44,183 nt of DNA from SYFI01 sp046095485 (GTDB lineage: Bacteria; Actinomycetota; Thermoleophilia; Miltoncostaeales; Miltoncostaeaceae). The stretch is taken from contig JBJTJN010000003.1 in the NCBI GenBank assembly GCA_046095485.1, positions 1 through 44,183 on the forward strand, read 5' to 3'. Positions 33,440 through 40,725 of the stretch are shown piece after piece. Position numbers and translations under genes: made by a program. The first letter of the stretch is position 1. Each line of letters starts with the position of its first letter. Below the pieces are notes generated by a model, which saw only the letters and a list, made by a program, of their open reading frames with translations, had not been told where the DNA came from and did no database searches.

Positions 33440-34191
33440 GCGCGCCGGCGTCCGCGCAGCGGGAAGGCCTTGGGCACGGCCTCCAGCCGGTAGCCCTCGC
33501 CGATCTCGGTCTGCACGTAGGTGTACTGGCCCCCGGCCTCGTCCACCTTCCGCCGTAGGCGGCGCACCAGCACGTCCACCGAGCGATCGCCGTCGGTGCG
33601 CTCGCCACCCCACACGCGGTCGAAGATCTCGTCACGGCTCAGGGTGCGCCCCTTCTCCTCGAGCAGGATCCAGAGGAGCTTGGTCTCGAGGGGCGTGAGC
33701 GGCGCGAGGGTGCCCGCCACGCGCACCTCGAGGCGGTCGCGGTCGATCTCGAGGTCGCCCAGCGACACCTCGCCGGGGGCGGACGGGGCCAGGACGTCGG
33801 CCCGGCGGAACACCGCCTCGAGGCGGGCCACCAGTTCGCGCGCCGAGAAGGGCTTGCGCACCAGGTCGTCGGCGCCCAGGCGCAGGGCCTCGAGCCTCTC
33901 CGACTCGCCCTGGCGCGCGGTCATCACCACGATCGGCAGCTCCGGCGCCCAGCGGCGGACGTCACGGATGATCGACCAGCCGTCCACGTGCGGCAGCATG
34001 AGGTCGAGCACCAGGGCGTCGGGGCGCCAGCCCTTGAGCGTGGTGATGGCCGCCAGGCCGTCCTTGCTGATGCTCACGGCGTAGCCGGCCCGGGCCAGGT
34101 GATAGGCGACTGCCGTGGCGGTGGAGTCGTCGTCCTCCACCACGAGCACCGTGCGGCGGTCGTCGGCCTCGTCGTGCGCCAGGGAGTCCAT
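33436..34191 (-). CDS. OmpR/PhoB-type response regulator, probable Pho regulator
   Basis: The 251-residue protein has a receiver domain with the acidic pocket VVEDDD (about 17-22), phosphoacceptor Asp63 (VLDLMLP), Thr91 and Lys113 (VRKPFS), and a C-terminal winged helix (about 150-245: LTPLETKLLWILLEE, RTLSRDEIFDRVWG, DVLVRRLRRKV). Position opposite pstS, and PHO-type repeats in its own promoter, point to a PhoP/PhoB role. No histidine kinase gene is next to it. ATG 34191 has a TACTCT box eight bases upstream (leaderless). The longer frame start at 34245 lies in the promoter repeats. Confidence 0.9.
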   Translation of the reverse strand: MDSLAHDEADDRRTVLVVEDDDSTATAVAYHLARAGYAVSISKDGLAAITTLKGWRPDALVLDLMLPHVDGWSIIRDVRRWAPELPIVVMTARQGESERLEALRLGADDLVRKPFSARELVARLEAVFRRADVLAPSAPGEVSLGDLEIDRDRLEVRVAGTLAPLTPLETKLLWILLEEKGRTLSRDEIFDRVWGGERTDGDRSVDVLVRRLRRKVDEAGGQYTYVQTEIGEGYRLEAVPKAFPLRGRRRA

Positions 34192-34199
34192 CGACGGCC

Positions 34200-34205
34200 A
34201 GAGTA
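34200..34205 (-). promoter_or_regulatory. -10 box of the response-regulator promoter (leaderless)
   Basis: TACTCT on the minus strand, 8 bases before ATG 34191 and 21 bases after the nearest PHO unit, so the repeats lie at and above the -35 region. Confidence 0.5.
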
Positions 34206-34226
34206 CGAGCGGGCGCGCGCCGCTTC

Positions 34227-34254
34227 GTGAACCCCGCGTGAACACCTCGTGAAC
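34227..34254 (-). promoter_or_regulatory. PHO box: three 11-base GTTCAC repeats, response-regulator promoter
   Basis: GTGAAC occurs at 34227, 34238 and 34249 on the plus strand, which is GTTCAC on the minus strand with an exact 11-base period. This is the architecture of Streptomyces PhoP direct repeat units. It faces the response regulator gene, so autoregulation is inferred. Confidence 0.75.
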
Positions 34255-34279
34255 GCGCGAGAACGGGTCGCCGCCGAGG

Positions 34280-34328
34280 TTTCACCACTTGTTCACGCGG
34301 GGGGCGTAACAGGTCACAGGTTGTTCAC
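34280..34328 (+). promoter_or_regulatory. Two PHO boxes upstream of pstS
   Basis: Two pairs of direct repeat units on the plus strand: TTTCAC (34280-34285) and GTTCAC (34291-34296), then GGTCAC (34312-34317) and GTTCAC (34323-34328), each pair 11 bases apart. They end 55 bases before the pstS GTG. Activation by the neighbouring response regulator is inferred. Confidence 0.75.
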
Positions 34329-34383
34329 AGCCCGGTCCGGAGACTGCCGCCATACCGGTAAACCGAACAGGAGACGACCGGAC

Positions 34384-35391
34384 GTGAACCGCACCATCCG
34401 CATCGCCGCTGCTGCCGCCGTGGGCGCAGGCACCCTCGTCGGCGCTGCATCCGCGCTGGGGGCCAGCACGGGCTCAGGCGCCACATTCCCCGCACTCGCC
34501 TACACCAAGTGGTGCCAGGACTCCGGGCTGTGCTCGTACACCGCCAAGGGCTCGGGCGCCGGAATCAAGGACCTCACCAAGAGCACCGTCAACTGGGCCG
34601 GGTCCGACGCCCCGCTCGACGCCAACGAGCTCGCCGCGATCGGCGGCAAGATCAAGTACTTCCCCACCCTCCTGGGTGCGGTGACCATCCCGGTGAACAT
34701 CGCGGGCGTGGCCACCAACAAGATGAACCTCGATGGCCAGGTGCTCGAGGGCATCTTCGACGGCTCCATCACCACCTGGGGCGACAAGAAGATCGCCGCC
34801 ATCAACAAGGGCCTCAAGCTGCCGGCCAACCCGATCACGGTGTGCGTGCGCGCCGACTCGTCGGGCACGTCGTTCGTGTTCAGCCGCTACCTGGGCAAGA
34901 CCAACGCGTCGTCGCCCTACAAGGGCGGCTCGAAGACCCCGAACTGGACCGCTCCGACGCTGGTCAAGCAGCCGGGCAACCCGGGCGTGGCCAACTGCGT
35001 GGCCAACACGCCGAACTCCATCGGCTACGTGGACTTCGGCGACGCCATCCGCGCCGGCCTGCAGTCGAAGATCGCCAAGGTGGGCAAGAAGGGCGGCCCG
35101 TACGTCGGCCCGTCCACCTCGGCCATCGTGAAGGCCGGCGAGATCCCGGCCAGCAAGATCAAGCCGGACCTCACGGTGGACTTCTCGGCCAGCCCCAACG
35201 TGGGGGCCTACCCGATCGTGGCCACCACCTGGGTGCTCATCGTGCCGGGCCGCGCCACCAACGGCGAGGCGCTGCAGTCGGTGAAGTCCTTCCTGTGCCG
35301 CGGCGCGCAGAAGGTGCTGCCGAGCCTCGGCTTCGCGCCGCTGCCCGGTCCGCTCCGCACGCTGGCCAACAAGCAGCTGTCGGCCTCGTAG
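34384..35391 (+). CDS. pstS: Phosphate ABC transporter substrate-binding protein PstS
   Basis: The 335-residue protein has a Sec signal peptide (RIAAAAAVGAGTLVGAASA) and the PstS fold: STGSGATFPALAYTKW, TAKGSGAGIKDL, WAGSDAPLDANEL, the segment IFDGSITTWGDKKI with AINKG, and RADSSGTSFVFSRYL, which holds the phosphate-binding Ser/Thr/Arg set. No Cys stands at the signal cleavage site, so it is not an obvious lipoprotein, unlike most monoderm PstS. GTG 34384 is chosen with AGGAG upstream; a longer frame start at 34249 lies in the PHO repeats. Four cysteines occur in the mature part. Confidence 0.93.
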   Translation: MNRTIRIAAAAAVGAGTLVGAASALGASTGSGATFPALAYTKWCQDSGLCSYTAKGSGAGIKDLTKSTVNWAGSDAPLDANELAAIGGKIKYFPTLLGAVTIPVNIAGVATNKMNLDGQVLEGIFDGSITTWGDKKIAAINKGLKLPANPITVCVRADSSGTSFVFSRYLGKTNASSPYKGGSKTPNWTAPTLVKQPGNPGVANCVANTPNSIGYVDFGDAIRAGLQSKIAKVGKKGGPYVGPSTSAIVKAGEIPASKIKPDLTVDFSASPNVGAYPIVATTWVLIVPGRATNGEALQSVKSFLCRGAQKVLPSLGFAPLPGPLRTLANKQLSAS

Positions 35392-35423
35392 CGCGTCAGC
35401 AGCAGGCAGTTCCGAGGCAGGAC

Positions 35424-35454
35424 CGCGGGCCCGGGTTCACCACCCGGGCCCGCG
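35424..35454 (+). terminator. Strong hairpin between pstS and pstCA
   Basis: A perfect 12-base GC stem (CGCGGGCCCGGG and its complement) closes a 7-base loop TTCACCA, followed by TGTTTC. There is no long T run, so termination may be partial or Rho-assisted, or the hairpin may protect the pstS mRNA 3' end. Either would raise pstS over pstCAB. Confidence 0.65.
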
Positions 35455-35456
35455 TG

Positions 35457-35473
35457 TTTCACATCACGTTCAC
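35457..35473 (+). promoter_or_regulatory. PHO box before pstCA
   Basis: TTTCAC (35457-35462) and GTTCAC (35468-35473) are spaced 11 bases apart, directly after the hairpin. This suggests that pstCAB has its own phosphate-controlled promoter; CAGCAT at 35485-35490 may be the -10. Confidence 0.6.
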
Positions 35474-35497
35474 ATGCCGTTCGGCAGCATTTCGGGC

Positions 35498-37525
35498 GTG
35501 ACGCCTCCGCCGCCACCGCCCCCGCCTGCAACGGCTGCGGAGCCGCCTCCCGCCCCCGGCGGCCTGCGTCGCCCGTGGGGAAGCGTGCTGGCCGACCGGG
35601 CCTACGCCATCGGCGCCGGAGTGGCCGCGCTGTTCGCGGTGGTGTTCGTGGGGTACCTGCTGTGGACCACCATCGCCAACACCGGCGAGACGTGGTCCAC
35701 CTTCGGCGTCTGGGGCTTCATCTCGGGCACCACCTGGGATCCCAACGACGCCATCTACGGCGCCCTGCCGTTCATCTACGGCACGCTGATGACCTCGGCG
35801 ATCGCGCTGATCATCGCCGTGCCGGCGTCCATCGGCATCGCGCTCGCCACCGTGGTGTTCCTGCCGCGGCGCCTGCGGGGACCGGTGGGGGGCTTCATCA
35901 ACCTGCTGGCCGCCGTGCCGTCGGTCATCTTCGGACTCTGGGGCGTCACCGTGCTGGTGCCCCTGCTGCGGCCCTTCCTCGACTGGCTGTCCGAGACGCT
36001 GGGCTGGGTGACCATCTTCGGCTGGAAGCCCTTCGAGGGTCCGGTCACCGCGGGCTCGTACCTGATCTCGGGGCTCGTGCTGGCCATCATGATCCTGCCG
36101 ATCATCACGGCGATCACCCGCGAGGTGCTGCTCACCGTGCCGCGCGACCAGCGCGAGGCGGCATTCGCCCTCGGGGCCACCCGGTGGGAGATGGTGCGCC
36201 ACTCCATGCTGCCGTGGGCACGCTCGGGAATCGTGGGCGCGTCGGCGCTGGGCCTGGGCCGCGCGGTGGGGGAGACCATCGCCATCGTGATGCTGCTCGG
36301 CAACACGCCGGGCATCTTCACCCCGCTGGTGGGACCGGGGTCCACCCTGGCGTCGGTGATCGCCATGCAGACCGGCGAGGCCAGCGGCCTGCAACTCTCA
36401 TCGCTCACCGCGCTGGCCGTGGTGCTGTTCGTGATCGCATTCGTCATCAACGCCGCCGCGCGCCTGCTGGTGCGCCGCTCGGAGGCCGGCGCGTCGGGCG
36501 GCTTGTTCCGCCGGGGCGGCGCGTGGGTGGCCGGGCTGGTGCGCGCGCCGGCGAGTGCCGACGTGCCCGCCGAGGCGCCGCCTACCTCGCCGCAGGCCGT
36601 CGCGGCCCCGGAGCCGCCGCCCGCGCCCCGCGAGCCATCGGTGATCAGCGGACCCGGCGCGATATCGCGCTCGCGCATCATCCGATCGCGGGTGGCCGAG
36701 AGCCTCATCTGGTTCAGCGTGCTGCTCGGGCTGGTGCCCCTGGTGGCCGTGCTGGCGGAGATGCTCATCAAGGGGCTGCCGGCGCTCTCGGCGTCGTTCT
36801 TCACGGAGTTGCCGCCCACCGATCCCACCAGCTACGGGGGCGGCATCGTCAATGCCCTTGTCGGCACGCTGATCCTCATGGGCATCGCCCTGGTGGTGGC
36901 AGCCCCGCTCGGGGTGCTCACGGCGCTGTACATGCGCGACGTGGGGAAGAGCGGCTCGTGGAACTCGCGCATCGGGTCGGCCGTGGGCTTCATCGTGGAC
37001 ATCCTGCTCGGCGTGCCGTCGGTGGTGGTGGGCCTCATCGTGTACCTGGGCATCGTGGTGATACAGGGGCACTTCTCGGCCCTGGCCGGCGGAATCGCAC
37101 TCGGCGTGATCATGTTCCCGATCGTGGTGCGCGCGGCGGATGAGGTGCTGCGCCTGGTGCCCACCGGGCAGCAGGAGGCCGCCCTCGCCCTGGGGGCGCC
37201 CAAGTGGCGCACCACGTGGTCGGTGGTGCTGCCCATCGCGGGGCCGGGGATCCTCACGGGAATCCTGCTCGGGCTCGCCCGGGCATCGGGCGAGACGGCG
37301 CCGCTGCTGTTCACGTCACTGGGCAATCAGTTCCTGTCCACCAACATCAGCGAGCCCATCGCGGCGATCCCGCAGCTCATCTACAACAACACCATCATCA
37401 CGCAGACGCCTGCATCACTTCAGCTCGCATGGGGCGCGGCACTGGTGCTGGTTGCGATCATCATGTTCCTGAACCTCGGGGCGGCGCTCCTCGGTCGCAA
37501 GTCCCGTCAACTGGAGGGGCGCTAG
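35498..37525 (+). CDS. pstCA: Fused phosphate permease PstC-PstA
   Basis: One chain of about 675 residues carries both permease subunits. After a Pro-rich start, residues about 30-330 are PstC-like: six helices, VPSVIFGLWGVTVLVP and the coupling loop DQREAAFALGATRWEM. A Pro/Ala-rich linker (about 335-385) follows, then the PstA-like half with LLGVPSVVVGLIVYLG and GQQEAALALGAPKWRT. Normally these are two genes. I see no stop, frame break or internal ribosome site between the halves. GTG 35498 is favoured as a leaderless start (CAGCAT 7 bases before); ATG 35474 lies in the PHO box and has no ribosome site, but cannot be excluded. The end overlaps pstB by one base. Confidence 0.9.
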   Translation: MTPPPPPPPPATAAEPPPAPGGLRRPWGSVLADRAYAIGAGVAALFAVVFVGYLLWTTIANTGETWSTFGVWGFISGTTWDPNDAIYGALPFIYGTLMTSAIALIIAVPASIGIALATVVFLPRRLRGPVGGFINLLAAVPSVIFGLWGVTVLVPLLRPFLDWLSETLGWVTIFGWKPFEGPVTAGSYLISGLVLAIMILPIITAITREVLLTVPRDQREAAFALGATRWEMVRHSMLPWARSGIVGASALGLGRAVGETIAIVMLLGNTPGIFTPLVGPGSTLASVIAMQTGEASGLQLSSLTALAVVLFVIAFVINAAARLLVRRSEAGASGGLFRRGGAWVAGLVRAPASADVPAEAPPTSPQAVAAPEPPPAPREPSVISGPGAISRSRIIRSRVAESLIWFSVLLGLVPLVAVLAEMLIKGLPALSASFFTELPPTDPTSYGGGIVNALVGTLILMGIALVVAAPLGVLTALYMRDVGKSGSWNSRIGSAVGFIVDILLGVPSVVVGLIVYLGIVVIQGHFSALAGGIALGVIMFPIVVRAADEVLRLVPTGQQEAALALGAPKWRTTWSVVLPIAGPGILTGILLGLARASGETAPLLFTSLGNQFLSTNISEPIAAIPQLIYNNTIITQTPASLQLAWGAALVLVAIIMFLNLGAALLGRKSRQLEGR

Positions 37526-38445
37526 TGAGCACCCGCGAGGCCCGTACGACGATGGAGGACGTGAAGGTGACCACCGGAGACACGCAGGCCGGCACCACGC
37601 CGCCGGCGCAGGTCACCGTCGCGCAGGGCGCCACCGAGGGGCTGGTGCGCGCCGAGGACATCGCAGGCCCGCACCCGCTGCAGACCCGCGACCTCAACGC
37701 CTACTTCGGATCGCACCACGTGGTTGAGGGGGTCAGCCTGGTCTTCCCCGAGAACACCGTGACGGCCCTCATCGGGCCCTCGGGCTGCGGCAAGTCCACG
37801 TTCATCCGCTGCCTCAACCGCATGCACGAGCTCATCCCCGGAGCCCGCACCACGGGCGATGTGGAGCTTCACGGACAGGACATCTACGGCAAGGACGCCG
37901 ACCCCGTGGCGGTGCGCCGCGCCGTGGGCATGGTGTTCCAGCGCCCCAACCCGTTCCCCACCAAGTCGATCGCCGACAACATCCTCGCCGGACCGAAGTT
38001 CCTGCGCGTGAAGATGGGCAAGGACGGCCGTGACGACCTCATCGAGGGCACGCTGCGCGGCGCCGGCCTGTGGGACGAGGTGAAGAACCGTCTCGACGCG
38101 GCAGCCGGTGGGCTGTCCGGCGGCCAGCAGCAGCGCCTGTGCATCGCGCGCGCCCTGGCCGTGGAGCCCGACGTGCTGCTCATGGACGAGCCGTGCTCGG
38201 CGCTCGACCCGCAGTCGACCCTGCGCATCGAGGACCTCATCCGCGAGCTCAGCGAGCGGCTCACGATCGTGATCGTCACCCACAACATGCAGCAGGCCGC
38301 CCGCGTGTCGGAGTACACGGCCTTCTTCACCATCGAGGAGGAGGGCCAGCCCGGCCGCCTCATCGAGACCGGCCCCACCCGCGAGATCTTCGGCAACCCG
38401 CAGAACCCGCGCACCGAGGCCTACGTCACCGGCCGCTTCGGCTAG
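37525..38445 (+). CDS. pstB: Phosphate ABC transporter ATPase PstB
   Basis: The 306-residue protein has Walker A GPSGCGKST (about 84-92), the PstB-specific MVFQRPNPFPTKSI, signature LSGGQQQRLCIARAL, Walker B VLLMDEPCSALDP and the switch His in THNMQQAARVSEYT. It drives phosphate import with PstS and PstCA. The first 50 residues are an extra Thr/Ala/Gln-rich extension compared with typical PstB (about 250-260 residues). GTG 37525 has GGAGGGG upstream and overlaps the pstCA stop (TAGTG); ATG 37552 is a shorter alternative. phoU does not follow. Its stop shares CTAG with the stop of the convergent gene. Confidence 0.95.
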   Translation: MSTREARTTMEDVKVTTGDTQAGTTPPAQVTVAQGATEGLVRAEDIAGPHPLQTRDLNAYFGSHHVVEGVSLVFPENTVTALIGPSGCGKSTFIRCLNRMHELIPGARTTGDVELHGQDIYGKDADPVAVRRAVGMVFQRPNPFPTKSIADNILAGPKFLRVKMGKDGRDDLIEGTLRGAGLWDEVKNRLDAAAGGLSGGQQQRLCIARALAVEPDVLLMDEPCSALDPQSTLRIEDLIRELSERLTIVIVTHNMQQAARVSEYTAFFTIEEEGQPGRLIETGPTREIFGNPQNPRTEAYVTGRFG

Positions 38446-39497
38446 GTCTCGAGCGACTCCTCTTCCTCCTCGGCCTCACGGCGCAGCTGCTTGAAGCTGA
38501 CGCCCTCGAAGAGGAGGAACACGAAGCCGATCACCACTCCCACCGCCATCTCGGTGGCCTGCAGCACGATCGAGAAGGCCAGGGCATCGGCGGCGCTCAC
38601 GCCGTAGGAGGCCGTGAGGGGCACCACGGCGGCGGCCTGGAACTCCACCAGGTTGCCGGGTAGGATCGGGAACGACTGGGCGAGGGTGATGGTGACCAGC
38701 AGCAGGCCGGCGCCGCCCCAGCCCACGTAGCCCAGGCCGAACGCGCCGAGGGTGGCGTAGATGCCGGCCCACTGCGCCAGCCACGTGCCGAAGCTGGGCA
38801 CGGCCACGCGCAGCATCTGCTGGGGGTCGCGCAGGCTCGCGTGGCTCTCGTGCACCGCGCCCCACAGGCGCTGGAAGGCGCGGGTGACGCGCCGCCAGAT
38901 CGACCCGGTGGACAGCCACGGCGGCACCTGCCGGTTGGGGTTCTGCAGCAGGGCCACCACCACGATGACCAGGCAGATCACCCCCAGCACCGCCGTGATG
39001 ATCCACGCGTACGACGGCAGCGGCAGGAACAGGCCGATGAGGATCACCAGCACCACCCACGCGATGGTGGTGACGATGTTCTCCACCACCACGGTGCCGA
39101 GCAGCACGGTGGTGGATACGTCCTCGCCGCGCTTGGCCAGGCGGCGCCGGGCCAGCAGCACCTTGGCGATCTCGCCCACGCGCGCCGCGAGGATGGTGTT
39201 GAAGAGGAAGCCCACCATGAGGGGGCTCAGCAGGTCGATGTAGCGGGTCTTCTTCTTCAGGCCCGGGAGGCCATCCACCACGCCCTTCCACGCCATGCCC
39301 TTGAGCAGCACCGACACGAAGTTGGCGAGCACCGCGATGACGAGCAACCAGATGCTGTCCACGCGGAAGGCCGACACCACGGCGCCCCAGTCGATTCTCC
39401 ACACCAGCAGGATCACCACGATGGCGATGACCGCGATGCGGATGGCGTGCCAGGCCCACTTCGGGATGGCCCTGCGCTTGGCGGTCTCGCCGCTCAT
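38442..39497 (-). CDS. LPG-synthase-type (UPF0104) membrane protein
   Basis: The 351-residue protein has about eight helices and the pattern of the lysylphosphatidylglycerol synthase TM region/AglD family: LLKGMAWKGVVDGL, GFLFNTILAARVGEIAKVLLARRR (a conserved RxGE-type motif), and a late ILPGNLVEFQAAAVVPL. Members are lipid flippases or scramblase-like proteins. No aminoacyl-transferase domain is present. A Glu-rich tail (EAEEEEESLET) ends the protein. The start overlaps the stop of the deacetylase gene (ATGA), so they are co-translated. Confidence 0.85.
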   Translation of the reverse strand: MSGETAKRRAIPKWAWHAIRIAVIAIVVILLVWRIDWGAVVSAFRVDSIWLLVIAVLANFVSVLLKGMAWKGVVDGLPGLKKKTRYIDLLSPLMVGFLFNTILAARVGEIAKVLLARRRLAKRGEDVSTTVLLGTVVVENIVTTIAWVVLVILIGLFLPLPSYAWIITAVLGVICLVIVVVALLQNPNRQVPPWLSTGSIWRRVTRAFQRLWGAVHESHASLRDPQQMLRVAVPSFGTWLAQWAGIYATLGAFGLGYVGWGGAGLLLVTITLAQSFPILPGNLVEFQAAAVVPLTASYGVSAADALAFSIVLQATEMAVGVVIGFVFLLFEGVSFKQLRREAEEEEESLET

Positions 39498-40285
39498 GCC
39501 ACCAGCTCATCGAGGGTGACGAGTTCGAGCCCCTTCTCGCGCGCGGCCGCGCAGATGTCGGGGATGGCCGCGGCCGTGTGGGTGCGCGGGCGGTCGGGAT
39601 CCCAGCCGTCGGCGTCGTGCAGCAGCAGGATGCAGCCGGGCGCGAGGGCCCGGGCCGACCGCTGGGCCACCACATCGGGGCCCGGGTCGGCCGAGTCGAA
39701 CACGCCCTTGGTCCAGCCCGCCATGCGGTAGCCGGCCGATCGCACGGCGGCCCATGTGACGGGCCCGCGAAATCCGTGGGGCGCGCGGAACACGTGCGTG
39801 AGAACGTCGGGCCCCGCGGCATCGGCCACGGCGTCCTCGGTGCGGGCGAGCTGGTCGCGCACGTGGCCCGGTCCGCGCATCACGAGGATTCCGTGGTCGT
39901 AGCCGTGGCTGGCCACCTGGTGGCCCTCATCATGCATGCGGCGCACCAGGTCGGGGTGGCGCCGCGCCTGTCGTCCCAGCACGAAGAACGTGGCGCACAC
40001 GCCCTCGTCGGCCAGGGCATCGAGGATCGCCGGGGTGGACGGGCCGGGCCCGTCGTCGAACGTGAGGGCGGCGCGCGGGCGGTCGGACGGCCCGCGGCTC
40101 ACCACGGGGCCGAACACCGGCGAACTCGGGCGGAACGCCGCCCAGGCGCCCAGCGCACCGGCGCCGACGATCCCCGCCGCGAGCACGGGCCTCCGGCGCC
40201 GTGCGATCGCGGCGGCAGCCAGGAGGGCCAGCTCGATGGCGACGACGCGGCGGATGGTCCGGTTCTTGGTCATCGGCTGGGTCAT
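39494..40285 (-). CDS. Membrane-anchored polysaccharide deacetylase (NodB domain)
   Basis: The 263-residue protein has one or two N-terminal helices (about 13-52) and then a NodB domain: TFDDGP (about 75-80) with the catalytic Asp pair, SHGYDH (about 126-131) with the metal-binding His residues, FRAPHGFRG, and a late LLLHDADG. It should remove acetyl groups from peptidoglycan or another envelope glycan at the outer face of the membrane. The ATG at 40285 is chosen; a second ATG at 40273 is also possible. It is the first gene of a two-gene operon with the UPF0104 gene. Confidence 0.9.
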   Translation of the reverse strand: MTQPMTKNRTIRRVVAIELALLAAAAIARRRRPVLAAGIVGAGALGAWAAFRPSSPVFGPVVSRGPSDRPRAALTFDDGPGPSTPAILDALADEGVCATFFVLGRQARRHPDLVRRMHDEGHQVASHGYDHGILVMRGPGHVRDQLARTEDAVADAAGPDVLTHVFRAPHGFRGPVTWAAVRSAGYRMAGWTKGVFDSADPGPDVVAQRSARALAPGCILLLHDADGWDPDRPRTHTAAAIPDICAAAREKGLELVTLDELVA

Positions 40286-40376
40286 CGGCACTCGCGTCCG
40301 AGGGTAGCAAGGGGGTGTGGGGGCCCCGCTATGTGGCACCCGACCGATGAGAGTGCCAGAGGCCTGCGGGCGGGTC

Positions 40377-40382
40377 TATACT
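40377..40382 (+). promoter_or_regulatory. -10 box of the FmdB-like gene
   Basis: TATACT lies 28 bases before the GTG at 40411; here the message has a leader with AGGAG, unlike the leaderless genes. Confidence 0.45.
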
Positions 40383-40410
40383 CGCCCCGCGTTCCATCCC
40401 AGGAGTACAC

Positions 40411-40725
40411 GTGCCGGTCTACGACTATCGCTGTGAGAAGGGCCATCGCTTCGAGGCCATCCAGAGCATGTCCGACAAGCCCCTCGCGAAGTGCGAGGAG
40501 TGCGGCGCGCCCGCGCAGCGCGTGCTCCACGCGCCGGCCATCCACTTCAAGGGCAGCGGGTTCCACAACACCGACTACGGCACCAAGACCCGGCCGAAGG
40601 AGCCCGCCGCGGCGCCGTCGGGCGGCAAGGCCGCGGGTGGTGACTCGGGCGGCAGCAGCTCGGGTGGGTCGTCCGACGGCGCCGGCAAGAGCAGCGGCAA
40701 GACCGTGGGGCTCGACAGCGTCTAG
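40411..40725 (+). CDS. FmdB-family zinc-ribbon protein
   Basis: The 104-residue protein begins PVYDYRCEKGHRFEAIQS with Cys8 and His12, and has CEECG (Cys28, Cys31), so the zinc site is a C-x3-H plus C-x2-C variant of the usual four-cysteine ribbon. A Gly/Ser-rich low-complexity tail (about 65-95) follows. Family members are small regulatory or assembly factors of unknown role. Start GTG with AGGAG six bases upstream. Its stop TAG is immediately followed by the end of the convergent LCP gene. Confidence 0.88.
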   Translation: MPVYDYRCEKGHRFEAIQSMSDKPLAKCEECGAPAQRVLHAPAIHFKGSGFHNTDYGTKTRPKEPAAAPSGGKAAGGDSGGSSSGGSSDGAGKSSGKTVGLDSV

